This document shows positions 1-10,547 of a stretch of DNA of 17,158 bases, one piece after another. The translations under genes were made by a program, and so were the position numbers. This stretch comes from Hydnum rufescens UP504 (taxonomy: Eukaryota; Basidiomycota; Agaricomycetes; Cantharellales; Hydnaceae), in assembly GCA_014904985.1 (NCBI GenBank), contig MU129410.1, forward strand, positions 1 through 17,158, in the 5' to 3' direction. The notes under the pieces are model-generated. The model made no database searches, was not told the DNA's origin, and worked only from the letters and a program-made list of their open reading frames with translations. The stretch's first letter is position 1. Each line of letters begins with the position of its first letter.

Positions 1-2022
1 GCGAAAGATCCCAGGGGAAACCAACTGAGCTTCCCACCAGTCCAGATCTACCATGACAGATGCTGGAAGAACCCTTTGAGCGTGAGATGACTTAAAGGAG
101 GCAATACATTGCTGGAGCGCCCCGAGCTGTGACCTGCCAGCCTGATGCACAAAACAGATGTGGACCAAGGAGCCATGCACCTTCTGCAAGGGAGGAAGTG
201 GAACCTGTGGAGCCAATGACCTTGCGAGTTCGAGCATATCATGCACACAAGTCCAATACTTCAACCGCTTATCTTCTGGCAATGAGACTCGTTGATTCCA
301 TAGGTCCCAGAGGAACCCGACATAAACTGTCATGAAGGCAAAAGGCAACCACTTTGAAGCTGCCCAGGGCACTCCCAACTCAGCGGTGAGCCCACGGACA
401 TCATCCAGATTATATGGATACGTCCAGGACTGGACATACTGGCCATCCAGGGGCTGAGATGAGATTTGAAGAACCTTGACTGGGATGACTGCATGCCCTT
501 CCTCTAATGTCGCTGTGCACGAGACCCTTGTCTGTGAACATAGAAAATGGGTTGTACGCAAAGGATGATGCCGCTGCGGGGAAGCATCTCCCACCACTGG
601 TTCGGCAAACAGAATGAAATCATCGACCCAACGGCCTATCGGGCCCATGCCAGCTGCTTCCAGGATAGCACGAACTGGCTCAAGGGCTGCACCACAGATT
701 CCGGCCCCTGAAGTCACCCCGAACATAACTGCATGGTTATCCCAAAAACCTCCCTGAAGGTCCCACCAGACCATGAATGGCTTCGAGGAAAAATGAAGGG
801 CACACTGCTGATATGCTGCATTGATATTGCCCCCTGCTGCCCGGGTGCCCAAAGGACAATGTGTGATCTAGGCTGAAATGTCAGCATGGGCCAAAATCTG
901 AAACCCGAGGCATATATGGCATAGCCAAAAGGTGGAAATGGATCAACACCAATGAGAGAGGTACAAAGACATGCCACAGAGGAATGCCTCAATGCGGGCT
1001 GTATGACAAGGCAATAGCCATGAGACATCACTGAGCTGCACTGGCAGACATGCCACAGAGGTGGCAATGGCACACTGATCACGGCCACAATAGTGGAGCC
1101 TCCCCATGGGGGAACAACAAGAACAAACAGGGAACAGAGTGAAAAGAAACCGAGGACACGTACATAATCGCTCATCTGCTGTGCACCATCCCAGCGAGTG
1201 CAGAAATCATTGGCATCTATCAAGTCATTGACTGAAAGGCCAAATGCGTCCTTTGCAGATAGATCCACCACCATGCGCCACTGGTCCCCTGCCTGGCCTG
1301 GTTTGCGAGGTTTCGGGACCACACCAATCGGGCTGAATGAAAGTGGCCACCCAGTGGTGCAAAAATCATATGGACCTGGTCCTCAGAGAAAGGGCCTGTG
1401 ATCCTTCCTAAGCATGCCTCCCCCGCAAAATAATTATTAATGAAATCTGCATGTTCAAAGGCCGATGGACGATTAAGAGGAGTGAAAGTAGATAATAAAG
1501 AAGGGGTATGATGAAAGATTGAGAAACCTTCGCGAAGCTGTTGAATTAACTTGGGAACTGATCAAGAATGCCATATTTACATAAGGTCTGCTCGAATGCC
1601 TGGGCATTAAAAGGGGTGAGGACCTTATGGAGCTCCTTGGCAAGATGGTGCGAAGTTTCCATGGCCAGGGGATCCGCAGATTGAGCACTCATGGAGAGCA
1701 GAGCAGGATGAAGAGCAGGTCCGGCCACGGCCAAAGGATAGACAGAAGATCTTTCCATCACTGGCCCTGACAGCTCTGTTACCAGCCCACTGTGCATAGA
1801 GGGGCTGTCCACCTTCCCTGCTGGAAGCTGTGCAATCTGGGGCACGATGCTCCTTCCTTCCACAGAGAAAACAGCACCTGGTGAAGGTGCCCCGAGCGCT
1901 GTCCCCCTGAAAGGGACCCCGATTACCTCGCTTCGAGGGAGATACTGGATCAAGGAGTGCTGGGCCCCCTTGTTGTGGAGTGAGACTAGCCCCATAACCA
2001 GAAGTGCGACGGCGATGATCAA
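1..2022 (-). pseudogene. Retroelement pol: reverse transcriptase, broken and cut by window edge
   Basis: Pol of a fungal retroelement, following gag on the same strand. From upstream to downstream: a frame overlapping the end of gag (2022-1546) ending KYGILDQFPS; a second frame (about 1555-1340) with ITGPFSE; a third (1322-1164) with VVPKPRKPGQ, QWRMVVDLS and SVNDLI, typical of the RT fingers; then an open frame from 867 to base 1 with NINAAYQQC, HAVMFG, the catalytic RWVDDFILF (about 605-635) and a thumb region with KVHGSLVHICFVH. The catalytic aspartate of motif A lies in HADISA, directly before an in-frame TAG (870-868). Frameshifts lie near 1550 and 1340. The style of the palm and thumb resembles DIRS-like (tyrosine-recombinase) fungal elements, but the RNase H and integrase or recombinase part lies beyond the left edge, so the class is an inference. 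Confidence 0.8.
898..1163 (-). other. Intron-like insertion within the RT palm
   Basis: On the minus strand this segment starts GTACGT, continues with a pyrimidine-rich run and ends TTTCAG. Both borders fall in phase 0, so removal joins MSDY to ILAHADISA in one frame. Its translation has no RT-like motifs although one frame is open. At 266 nt it is long for a basidiomycete intron, and the joined protein looks a few residues short compared with relatives, so a degenerate insertion is equally possible. Confidence 0.4.
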
Positions 2023-3334
2023 TCGTTATTGGATTGAAGCGATTGCCCAGATATGATGCTGCATGCTGGGTCCACAGTGTCTGAACACGATCTTCAATTA
2101 GCTTTGCATTATCTGCATCCACTTGAGCCTCTCTGGCCTCAACCAAGGCTGTCTCGATGTCGTAGAGCCTGAAGTTGACCATAGTGCTGAAGAACTTCTT
2201 CCGCAGGGAAAGATCGCAACGTGCGATAACTGAGAACTGCAGGTCAAAGAACCGATGAGCAACAAGGTAATCCCTAAGATGTTGAACTGAAGCAATAACA
2301 TCCGGATGGTACTGTGTTTTCATGGCCCGCAGGAGACACTCATAGCCTTGGAGCCAATGACTCTTATCAATCATGAGGTCACTCGCCGCAAGCTTGTCCG
2401 CATCCACAAACTCTGCCTCCTTCGATGTATCTTCCTGACTAACGAGCTTGTGGATTGATGGAATAATTGACGAATCCTGCTCGTACCTCACACATATCTC
2501 CACCGTCATAGCCGACAAAGGAACAAAGTAGCCCCTGTCAATCGTCCGGACCACAATCGATGGCAAAACATCGAAGCGCTGAAGATCTACCGGATCCACG
2601 AAGAGTGATGGTTCAAAGGTGAAGGTCTTGTCTGCCTTCGGGTCTGGTGTTGCATTCTGCCCAAGAGACGCTGCCACGACGGCGGCAATAACCTTCTCAA
2701 CAGCAGGGTCACGCACTGTGAGACAAGGCTGCGCGACTGCAGCCACCGCCTCCAATGGAAGAACCAAAGGATTGACCTTGGCCGGGGCCCCAACTGCCCC
2801 ACTCCCAGATTGTCCAGATCGCCCAGGAAGGGTTGGGGATGTTAGAGGTGGGATAGGACTTGATAAGGGAAGGCTCGCACTCTTCTGGGTTGCTGAGGAC
2901 TTCACCTTGGATTTGACTGAACAGAGTTCTGCTTCATGCTGCTCCACCAGGCGCTGACGCTCCAGCACAAATTGATCGCATTCTGCCTGCAATGTACAAA
3001 GCAAGACCGCCACCTTCTCCGATTCTGACAGACTATCCTTAAGCATAACAGACGCCTTGGAGGAAGTGCCACCCCCCCCGGCTGAGGTACCTTGCCCCCC
3101 GGGTGCTGCCAACCCTGGGATTCTCGGGGGAATTACTGTCAGCACATTGGTGACTACTCCTGGCCGCGGGACTCGCGAGGCTGGGCCACTTGTTGATAGC
3201 TCCGGTGGAAGCATCGCAGAAAAGAAACTGACTAGAGATGGAATGAAAACAAGGAACGAGAGGCTGAGTGGCGTTGCTGCAATGGTCTCGCGCGCACACT
3301 CAACCAGAAAAGGTAAGCACGAGACTTTCAGCAA
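1625..3334 (-). CDS. Retroelement Gag-like protein with CCHC-CCCH-CCHC zinc fingers
   Basis: Open frame of 569 codons, the longest intact one in the window. The N-terminal 40 residues are hydrophobic and may be untranslated; the Met at residue 41 (codon at 3214) followed by PPELSTSG is the likelier start. Residues about 60-220 are Pro/Ser/Gly-rich with a charged helical stretch (residues about 100-145, SESEKVAVLL). The middle part (about 230-420) is the probable capsid-like region, with SHWLQGYECLLRAM. The C-terminus carries a CX2CX4HX4C knuckle (residues 488-501), a CX8CX3CX3H finger (531-548) and a CX2CX4HX6C knuckle (550-565), which would bind RNA. Pol follows in another frame and overlaps its last ~130 codons, suggesting frameshift or reinitiation expression. 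Intactness may mean a younger copy than the pol decay suggests, or chance. Confidence 0.75.
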   Translation of the reverse strand: MLKVSCLPFLVECARETIAATPLSLSFLVFIPSLVSFFSAMLPPELSTSGPASRVPRPGVVTNVLTVIPPRIPGLAAPGGQGTSAGGGGTSSKASVMLKDSLSESEKVAVLLCTLQAECDQFVLERQRLVEQHEAELCSVKSKVKSSATQKSASLPLSSPIPPLTSPTLPGRSGQSGSGAVGAPAKVNPLVLPLEAVAAVAQPCLTVRDPAVEKVIAAVVAASLGQNATPDPKADKTFTFEPSLFVDPVDLQRFDVLPSIVVRTIDRGYFVPLSAMTVEICVRYEQDSSIIPSIHKLVSQEDTSKEAEFVDADKLAASDLMIDKSHWLQGYECLLRAMKTQYHPDVIASVQHLRDYLVAHRFFDLQFSVIARCDLSLRKKFFSTMVNFRLYDIETALVEAREAQVDADNAKLIEDRVQTLWTQHAASYLGNRFNPITIDHRRRTSGYGASLTPQQGGPALLDPVSPSKRGNRGPFQGDSARGTFTRCCFLCGRKEHRAPDCTASSREGGQPLYAQWAGNRAVRASDGKIFCLSFGRGRTCSSSCSALHECSICGSPGHGNFAPSCQGAP

Positions 3335-3366
3335 ATGCCGCTCCTTTGTTCACTAGCCTGCGTACA

Positions 3367-3387
3367 TAGTCCTCGTGCCTCGGACTA
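3367..3387. repeat. Short hairpin just outside the left TIR
   Basis: TAGTCC (3367-3372) and GGACTA (3382-3387) are perfect inverted arms around a 9-base loop, 10 bp outside the left terminal inverted repeat. A stronger hairpin abuts the right TIR. Six-base stems occur by chance, so the functional value is uncertain. Confidence 0.35.
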
Positions 3388-3396
3388 CAACTTGGA

Positions 3397-3502
3397 ACTG
3401 GTACAATGGGGACTGCCAAGAGGTTGTGGTCGAAACTTATCCGGGCATCCAATCATATCGTTTTTCCCACAGCAATTAATCTTAGCTTCAGTTGCTTTTG
3501 AA
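3397..3502 (+). repeat. Left terminal inverted repeat of the DUF6589-helicase element
   Basis: Starts ACTGGTACAATGGGGACTGC and ends around CTTCAGTTGCTTTTGAA. It is the reverse complement of 11836-11943 with only about five or six differences. Three of these are C/T or G/A at CpG: CCGGG vs CTGGG, GCATCC vs GCGTCC, ATATCG vs ATATCA. The DUF6589 start codon lies 70 bp inside it. Confidence 0.85.
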
Positions 3503-4423
3503 ATGTGAATTAATCATAATGGTTAAATTAAATCAATAAATCTACCTTCGCCTACACACAAAATTAAGACAATGGCTCCATCATCGAAAGCCCCGGCGCC
3601 TAGAATGCCAGCTACACCCCAGAACATTGCCCCTGCACCTAAGAGGCATGGACACTATGTCCACACCCCAGGTATGATCCTCTTACTCACTGGTGGCTGG
3701 CCCACTAAAATAGTACTTGTCACAGTCCCAGACTCAGTTGTCACTCAAGATCATGGCCAGCCCCCCGGACCTACCACCCCATCCCCATACCATGCACCAG
3801 TTACCCCCATCTATGCCGCTTCCACTGTTCACACAATCCAGCATCCCTCTTCATATTCACCTGAATTTATGCCCGGATTCCAACCTTCTCCTACCCTGTT
3901 GCCAACACTTTTGTCTCCGCTAATACCTCGCCCAAACTGGTTTGTCGACATGGAAGCCCCTGCATATCTTACCTTGCGGAGGGATGCTCGAAAGCAATTA
4001 CACATGAAACAAGCTCTCAAGTACCTCACCGACCAAGAGATATCATTTGCCACACTAGTTCTAGAGGTCCTTTCTAGCAACTGGTATCTCCAGGATTGGA
4101 GGAAAAACTTCTTCAATCATGGATCGGCAGTAGAGGGAGTTTTGGACTCTTTGTATGAGTCATCCCCCACATGCACTGTGGCCTGGATGAGCGAGAAAGC
4201 CATATGTCACACTGTGACAACTGTGTCGAAGGAAATGGATGCTCTTAAACACCGCTTTGCAATGTGCATGAAGGATGTCTCTGTGGACTATCTCTCTGGG
4301 TTTAGTCTTCATGTATGTTGCGAGTATGTGAAACTAGAAGCCCCTGTTCTTTGGAGACTCCTGAATGCTTGTGCTCAAACTGATCGCGCAGCTGATGAGA
4401 ATAAGATTAAAAATCCAGCTATG

Positions 4424-4493
4424 GTGTGTTCCACTCCGCCGATCCAATCCCAATTGATCATCTAACCATCCTAATATTTGTATTTTCATGTAG
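4424..4493 (+). other. Intron 1 of the DUF6589 gene
   Basis: Donor GTGTGT after codon ATG (4421-4423), acceptor TTTTCATGTAG at 4493, 70 nt, phase 0. It joins NPAM to VCTIVAMQLAKE; without splicing the frame stops at 4465. Confidence 0.8.
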
Positions 4494-5946
4494 GTGTGCA
4501 CTATAGTAGCCATGCAATTGGCAAAAGAACGCTCAAATCATGCAAATCATCTTGCAGTTGCATTCTCGCTTTTTCTTTATGCAAATGGGGCCCCACGACG
4601 TATAATTGAGGTACTATCCAAAATGGGTCTCTGTACTTCATATATCAGTATTATGGAATCTGTGGTTACTCTTGGGAAATCATGTGTTGCTGTGGCCTCC
4701 AAAGCAGTACATGATCCAACCATGGCCTTCGCAAAAGGAGTCGACAATATAAAACTTTCTACTACCACACATGCTGAACAGCATCTCAATGCACGTCCAA
4801 AGATGTGGAATGCAACAGCACGCTCAGTATACATCCTGAAAAATGCTGTGTGTGAAGCAATGTCAGCACCAATTTTCCATGAACACACTCATCATGCCAA
4901 GAACATCTCTATCCAGGATTTACAGCTCACACCACAGACAATCCTCTGCCATAATCACCAAATTCAGGTTCAAATTATACACATACTCCTTTGCCATCCC
5001 TCCTTCAAAAATTTCCAAGGGGGTGAGGCTGTCCAGTATTTGGATGTTCGCAAGCCTACCAGTTGCACTCCTCATGTCCACCTCCCCCTTCCAGTAGTAG
5101 ATATTGATGAATCTACCATCGATGGGAATTGTCACAATTTGGAGGAAATGACCAAGTGCTTAGGGTTCAGCAGGGATGAGATATCAGATCTGGTCTGTGC
5201 TGTCTTCAGAGATCAGATGACTTCAGCCCGAATCCATTCTATGAAGCTCGAGCGCCTTGGCAATATCAATGCATTTCTGCAAGGACTTCCATGGGAACCT
5301 GTGCCTGGTTTCTTCCATGTCCAGCTCAATTGGTTATTGATGATGTTGAGGATATATTGAGGTTCACACATTGACAATGGAACCCTGGCCACATACATTG
5401 ACCTTCTTGGTCTCAAGAGACTTAATAACGCCAAACCTGATCACCACCTTCTTGAGCACCTAATACTTCAAGTGTATGAAGGACAAATGCAAGCCTGTTG
5501 GATCCAAGCATCTGGATTTGAATCCTTGGAGGCATTCTCAGCAAGTAAACCATCATTGGAAATGGTGCAGAGGCTTGCACATGATATCCAGAGTCAATTT
5601 ATTGGGATTGCGGATGATCCCATCCCATCAGCAGATGAAGCCCTCCACCAAGCAGTTCTATTTAATCATGATGCCTCACTGTACATTGAAATGATGGATG
5701 GCTGGGAAGGTTGGTGACTGGGGAAGAATTGAGGACATTCTTCCCCTCCTCATCTGCTGTTTTCGTGGTGGGGGTGGCAAGAATTATGCCAGAGATCTCC
5801 TCCATCTCCTCCAAAACCTCAGGCATTCATGGCTGGAGGCATTTGCAAATATGGTCTGCGACAACATCCTCATAAATATTTCTGGGTGCCCGGACAGCTA
5901 TTTGCCTGTTGACCTTAATCAAGAGCATGATATTCATTGGCTTAAG

Positions 5947-6005
5947 GTAAATTTTCATCCTGTGTCTACATAATGCATCATGCTAATTGTGAGACATACT
6001 CTTAG
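5947..6005 (+). other. Last intron of the DUF6589 gene
   Basis: Donor GTAAAT directly after HDIHWLK, acceptor ACTCTTAG at 6005, 59 nt, phase 0. The next exon reads YFYVC, then TGA, then GIHANPEFLSHIGP, which restores the conserved domain. Confidence 0.75.
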
Positions 6006-7340
6006 TATTTCTATGTCTGCTGAGGAATCCATGCCAACCCCGAGTTTCTCAGCCATATAGGCCCAATAATCCGTGAACTTTGTGTCCTTACCAAAGGATT
6101 TTGCACACAAATCGGTGCTCCATGGCTTGGGACACACCATTCAGCTCCAGATATATCTCATGAATCCGCGAAGGTGAATCGAAAATGTATTGAGTCACAC
6201 ACCTTCATCACAGTCACAGGGCGGAAGCTTCAGACAGGTGTTCACAATACACTCTTGAAGGGGTATGCAGCATATGTTAGTGGGGGCCTTAAGGACTTCC
6301 ATGAATGCAGAATCCTTCCAGATGAGCAAGAACCACAAGGAGATGATGGAGATGACGAAGATGCTGCTGAGGATCCAAACTCCTTAGTTGAACATGCAGA
6401 AGATGCAATAGTAAATCTGGAGATGATGATGCATGATTAATTGTAGGAGGGTTTTACCATACAAGAACACCATACATATTTTATTATTAGCTACTGTTTT
6501 CTGAGATGTAAGGAATAGATTATTTGCCCTTTCCTCGTCCACCTCTTCCACATTTCCGGCTCTGCTCTAGGTCAATACCATCACTTTTCTTCAGAGAACT
6601 CACCCCAGGGTTGGGAATGTTCTTGCGGATACGTTTTAATGTTGGCTGGTTAGGTAATAGTTCCACTGCTTTGCAACGAGAACGTGTCTGCCGGCGATGA
6701 GAAGGGGATGAAGGGGGGGAGGATGCACCGTGTACTGCTGCCAAAGAGTGGTTACTGTTATTTGTATTGTCATTGAGTACTTTGGTTGCTCGGGGCTGGG
6801 GGATCTGAGATTTAGAGTTTGTTGGGGTACAAGGTGGCTGTGGAGGTGGCTGTTTGCTGGCCATTACGGCTTCGGTTTGTCTTAATTTGTGCCGATGCTT
6901 GAGTGCTTCAGCATTCACCTTGTCTTGCACTCCGCGAGCATATTTTGGCCAATCAACTGTGTCAAACTGGGAGATGATATCAAAGATTTCCAGGGCATAT
7001 GGTTGAAAACTGCCACCAGTTCCACAACCGAGCTCGGATAGGATCTCAAGGATGGGATTAAGTGTGGGTTTTATTAACTTCAGCATTACCTCAATCATCG
7101 AGTTTGGTAGAAAAATATCACATAGGACACAGTTGCCCAATTGCAACTCCTCATGTTGCCTCTGATGCCAGTGATAGATAGAAATGCGCAGTGCATTCTG
7201 CTGTACCTTTGGACAGTTTTTAGTTCGAGACCTTTCTTCAGCAGGGACTGCTGGGGGCATCGGCCACAACTTGTCTGCAGTAATCCCAAATGGTAGGCCA
7301 CATTCTGGCCCGTCACAGCAAAACCACCCCACAGTGACAG

Positions 7341-7395
7341 CTGGGAGAAAGTGATAAGCAAATTACTGATGAGTGACAAATCCAGAGAAATTCAC
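7341..7395 (-). other. Helicase intron near the Cys-rich domain
   Basis: Minus-strand donor GTGAATTT (from 7395) and acceptor TTTCTCCCAG (ending 7341), 55 nt. Splicing joins the frame SPEIH to TVTVGWFCCDG without a stop. Confidence 0.7.
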
Positions 7396-7709
7396 TGTGG
7401 ATTTCGGGGGACCTATTAAATGAAATAATATGTCTACCATGGCACCACTTCTTCCCGACCATATCATATTCCAAATTAATGTAGTCCAGAATACAATTCT
7501 GAATATGATTCTTCTTTGTCTGCCAGCTTCTTTTTTCCTGCATGGTTCCAGAGGGTTCACTTTGATTTTTCTTCAATTGCCCAGGGCTTGTAGAGCAACA
7601 GGGCCAAACCGGACTTGGAGCGGTTATGTCCTGACCATTGAAGGTAATCAATCATGTCAGAGCAGAGTCCAATCTGGTATGTGTTGACTGTGATATCTGC
7701 ATTACATCC

Positions 7710-7765
7710 CTGCACAAATATTCCTCAGCCTCGGTACCTGGAGGAATCAAAGAAGAATTGCTCAC
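7710..7765 (-). other. Helicase intron inside motif V
   Basis: Minus-strand donor GTGAGC (from 7765) and acceptor TATTTGTGCAG (ending 7710), 56 nt, phase 0. Splicing turns IATSSART plus GCNADI into a continuous helicase motif V; unspliced, the frame diverges from the family and stops at 7652. Confidence 0.8.
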
Positions 7766-8168
7766 TGTTCTGGCAGATGAAGTAGCAATAAGCATTATGC
7801 ATGCCCCTGACTTATAATCACTCCAATTTTGCTTTTGGCATTCATCTGAGAGTGAGCCATGGTATGGTCGAATGAGATTCATTGCTTGGATCACCGGGGA
7901 CCATCGCTTCTGTAGATATTTTTCAAGGACCACTGTAAGTGCCTTAGAGTCACAAAACACAAGTGAGGAGGGCGGAAATGCCATAGGCAGATGAAAATCT
8001 GCAGCTGCAGGGACGAGAAAATCATAATTGTTGAGCCCACCAATGGTCCCAACTAGTGGACGTGTTGCATAGCATATATTTGAGCGATTGAGGGGATGTC
8101 GAAGGATTACATGGTCATCAGGATGAAGGCGAAGGGAGTCAATGATTTGACACATGATGTCACCAGGA

Positions 8169-8172
8169 GCAG
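8169..8172. repeat. Target duplication of outer LTR (partner 10922-10925)
   Basis: GCAG here and GCGG at 10922-10925 flank the outer element directly. They differ by one CpG transition (minus-strand CTGC vs CCGC). Removing the element and one copy restores the helicase codons ACC GCT CCT GGT in frame. Confidence 0.75.
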
Positions 8173-8817
8173 TGTAAGCAGGAAACGAAGGGAGGAATCC
8201 AGCCACAGTCCACGATATGGAATTGAGAATGAAAAGAGGGGACCACGGGATCAATCCGAATGTTGAGGCTTGAAGGAATGAAGGTCTTTGGTGATAGAAA
8301 TCTAGTGCTGTAAGCAACACCTGCTCAAGCAATAGAATAAAGAATGAATATGGGTCACAAAACCACACCCTAAGGCTCTCCTCTTGAGGCCCTAGACAAA
8401 GTGCAGTAGTCTTGGTGGAATTCACCCAAGAAACCAGCGGCAATACATCAGTGCCTCAAAACTGGGGAGGGGAAAAACTATAGAAATTCGCATCTCCTGC
8501 ACTTAATATACATCACAGAAAAATGCTATGGTAACCGGAAGAAAGGTGGAGTTAAGGTGAAAATGATGAAAAAGAAATCAAGTCAAAAGCTTCAGAATTG
8601 AAGGAGATATTCCAAAATCAAGTCAGAATAGGGGAATATGGCTTAACCAAGCTATTCCTCCTCTCCTACTGCACAGAATCCCTTGGGAATGGTGGAACTG
8701 GTCGTCCTAGATGTACTATTCGTCGGATATAAGAGGGGCAGAGAATAATTGCCATTAATAATCAAAAAAGCGGAGGCAATAATGGAATGAGACATGGGGG
8801 AGTTAAATTGTAGAGAG

Positions 8818-9108
8818 CCGAGTTTTAATCCGCTCGTTTTGCCCTTGGTACCATTGGATGCGGACTGTCAACAGTGTTCTAGGCGTGCTTGTCCCGAATG
8901 AATTGGATTAAACTGACTGAGAAAATCGAAAAATACTGAAGGGATATATGAAACACATAGTAAAATCGACCTGGAAGGTGCAGTTTTGATTCTTTTGGCT
9001 CATGTTTGGTATCGTATGAAAGGTGTGAATCCTAGCTTTCTGGGCGCTATCTTTCCGAGTCAATCCAATCAAAACTGAGGGAGATATTCCGCGTTTACTC
9101 CTTGAGAG
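8818..9108 (+). repeat. A-B dimer repeat, copy 1 (in outer LTR)
   Basis: Two related units of about 125-145 bp. Unit A (8818-8945) has TTTTGCCCTTGGTACCATTG and a CAACAG-TTCTAGGCG block. Unit B (8969-9108) has CATGTTTGGTATCGTATGAA and CTAGCTTTCTGGGCG. Each unit starts with a GTTTTGAT/GTTTTAAT motif and ends with its inverted form ATCAAAACTG/GGATTAAACTG. Confidence 0.75.
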
Positions 9109-9162
9109 CACCGCATTAGCCCCTATTTATCATGTGACAGGTCCGCGAGTTGGAATCAAGGC

Positions 9163-9166
9163 CCAG
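9163..9166. repeat. Target duplication of inner LTR (partner 10548-10551)
   Basis: CCAG precedes the inner element and CCGG follows it at 10548-10551. The single difference is again a CpG transition (CG to CA). Confidence 0.6.
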
Positions 9167-10547
9167 TGTTGGAGGGATAAATCCCTACACCATAGAAATC
9201 CTCATCCGAGACCATTTTCCCTACGAACGAATCAATTATATGTCACCGCGCTCATTTAATTTTATCGCCATTCGTTTATTCAAGAAATCAATTGGATTCC
9301 TACCCCTTTCCAACCCATAATATCACCTCATTCCTTTACCATGTCTACCAGTCAATTTATTGACTATCCGTCGGACTTCAACAGTCCTCATCAAAAAGGG
9401 GCAGTTTATGCCCTACTTCAAGTCCATTTTCTTTGGACAAGGCAATTCAACTTGCCATCTTTCTTCAAGACTGGGTGACTTGCCTGCTCTTCCAAGTCAT
9501 CCTACTGCCTTAAGGGCGACAGATTGTGATTATGTAATGACGCGGACTGGCCTAGTTCCGATTCTGGACTCGCGGATCAGTCACATGATCCAGATAGGGC
9601 TGCACTACTCTGAAGGAGTATTTTTCGAATTTCTCCGTCATTTTTGATTGGATCGACTCGAAACGACCGCGCCCAGAAAGATACAAATCGTACCTATCGA
9701 ACGGTACCAAACACGAAACGAACGGATCAAAAATGCGGTCCCTGTAACAATATCTTGCCATGATTCATACTCTGAAGGAGTATTTTTCGAATTTCTCTGT
9801 CAGTTTTGATTGGATCGACTCGAAACGACCATGCCCTGAAAGCTGTTGAAAATGCGCATCGAACGGTACCAAGGGCAAAACGAGCGGACGCGAACTCCAT
9901 TTTTCACAAGACAACTCCCTCCCCATGACTCCCCCTTTGCTCCACCATTCAAAATAGCGAATTACTTCCGGCCCTCTTATGTCCGATGGAGAAGACCCTC
10001 AGGGCGACCTATTCCACTTTTCCTTAAGGGAACTTGTCCAGGTTTGAAGGAGGAATAGCATGTAATGTGTCAATCTCCCCTTTTATCTTGAAATTGGAAT
10101 ATCTCCATCAATTTTGAAGATTTTAACTTGATGTTTTTTTCTCTGTGTGTCCCTTAAGTCCGACTTTTTCACTTTCTATTGAGTCGAAGTCTGGATTGTA
10201 TATTAGGTGCAGCTAGCACACAAATTCAGTAGTTCTCCCCCTCCCTCCAGTTTGAAGCTCCTTGAACAGCTGCTGGTCCCTGGGTGATTTCTCACTACAA
10301 AAAGCGAATTCTAACTACACTTTGACTAAGGTCTCAAGAAGAGATTCTTAGGGTGTGGTAATTTGACTGAAAGACACATTCTCACTTAATTGCTTGGGCT
10401 TTGTTGGCTCACTGCAATTTCCCCTGTTCAAAAGACCTTCCCCCACTCGAACCTGAACATCCGGATTAGATCTGTGATCCCCTCTTTCGTCCCCGGCTCA
10501 ACATCGTGGACAGTAGTTGGATTGGTTTCATAACCATCCTGCTTACA
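9167..10547 (+). mobile_element. Inner solo-LTR-like element, nested in opposite orientation
   Basis: Starts TGTTGGAGGGATAAATCCC and ends ATCCTGCTTACA, 1,381 bp. By eye it aligns along its whole length to the outer element. Shared blocks include TTGTGATTATGTAA (9525-9540), CGCGGATCAGTCACATGAT (9570s), CCACACCCTAAGA on the complement near 10355, and GTGTAAGCAGGA at the end. It contains the A-B dimer in reverse orientation. No convincing ORF: the open frame at 9360-9647 resembles nothing I know. Confidence 0.8.
9607..9905 (-). repeat. A-B dimer repeat, copy 2 (in inner LTR)
   Basis: Reverse orientation, unit B at 9607-9740 and unit A at 9768-9905. The two units share an almost identical start on the plus strand (ACTCTGAAGGAGTATTTTTC and following bases through CTCGAAACGACC). 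Unit B is bounded by a perfect inverted pair CATTTTTGAT (9639-9648) and ATCAAAAATG (9726-9735). Confidence 0.85.

Larger units (their letters stand above)
3572..6440 (+). pseudogene. DUF6589-domain protein gene (candidate transposase), inactivated
   Basis: About 913 codons after splicing. Exon 1 (3572-4423) has a Pro-rich N-terminus, start context AAGACAATGG, and a helical region with WFVDMEAPAY and NHGSAVEGVL. A 70-nt intron (4424-4493) and a 59-nt intron (5947-6005) are both phase 0. The DUF6589 signatures in order are LFLYANGAPRRIIEVLS, AKGVDNIKLS (Asp codon 4743), VDIDESTIDGN, VFRDQMTSARIHS (Asp codon 5211), PGFFHVQLNWLL, HIDNGTLATYIDLLGLKRL, GRIEDILPLL, CFRGGGGKNYARDLLHLL, VCDNILINISG, IHANPEFLSHIGPI and HSAPDISHESAKV, then an acidic tail. 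Lesions are TGA at 5358-5360, a +1 frameshift near 5691-5698 and TGA at 6021-6023; both TGAs fit CGA-to-TGA. An extra in-frame 54-nt intron at 3672-3725 is possible. Family membership is clear to me; the transposase role is inference. Confidence 0.87.
6520..8172 (-). pseudogene. RecQ-like helicase, C-terminal half (separated from N-half by LTR insertion)
   Basis: Continues the helicase frame of 11828-10922. It begins PGDIMCQIIDSLRLHP, then DHVILRHPLNRSN, then the second RecA lobe: SSLVFCDSKALTVVLEKY, IRPYHGSLSDECQKQ, MLIATSSAR. A 56-nt intron (7765-7710) joins this to TGCNADITVNTYQIGL (motif V) and IDYLQWSGHNRS (motif VI). Motif VI should read QRSGRAGR: two arginines are now W and H, changes that fit CGG-to-TGG and CGT-to-CAT. 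A one-base indel in the A-run near 7565-7575 shifts the frame after YKPWAIEE. A second intron (7395-7341) joins SPEIH to TVTVGWFCCDGPECG, a Cys-rich Zn-binding-like site. The tail has an Ala/helical region, a Pro/Ser linker and a basic end (RKCGRGGRGKGK). The stop codon faces the DUF6589 stop 79 bp away. Confidence 0.85.

Noticed and set aside
5955..6140. Minus-strand open frame with protein-like composition (FTDYWAYMAEKLG)
   Set aside because: It lies antisense to the last intron and the exon of the DUF6589 gene that encodes IHANPEFLSHIG; the plus strand explains the sequence.
9360..9647. 95-codon plus-strand ORF
   Set aside because: It falls entirely inside the inner LTR and crosses into repeat unit B; no family resemblance.
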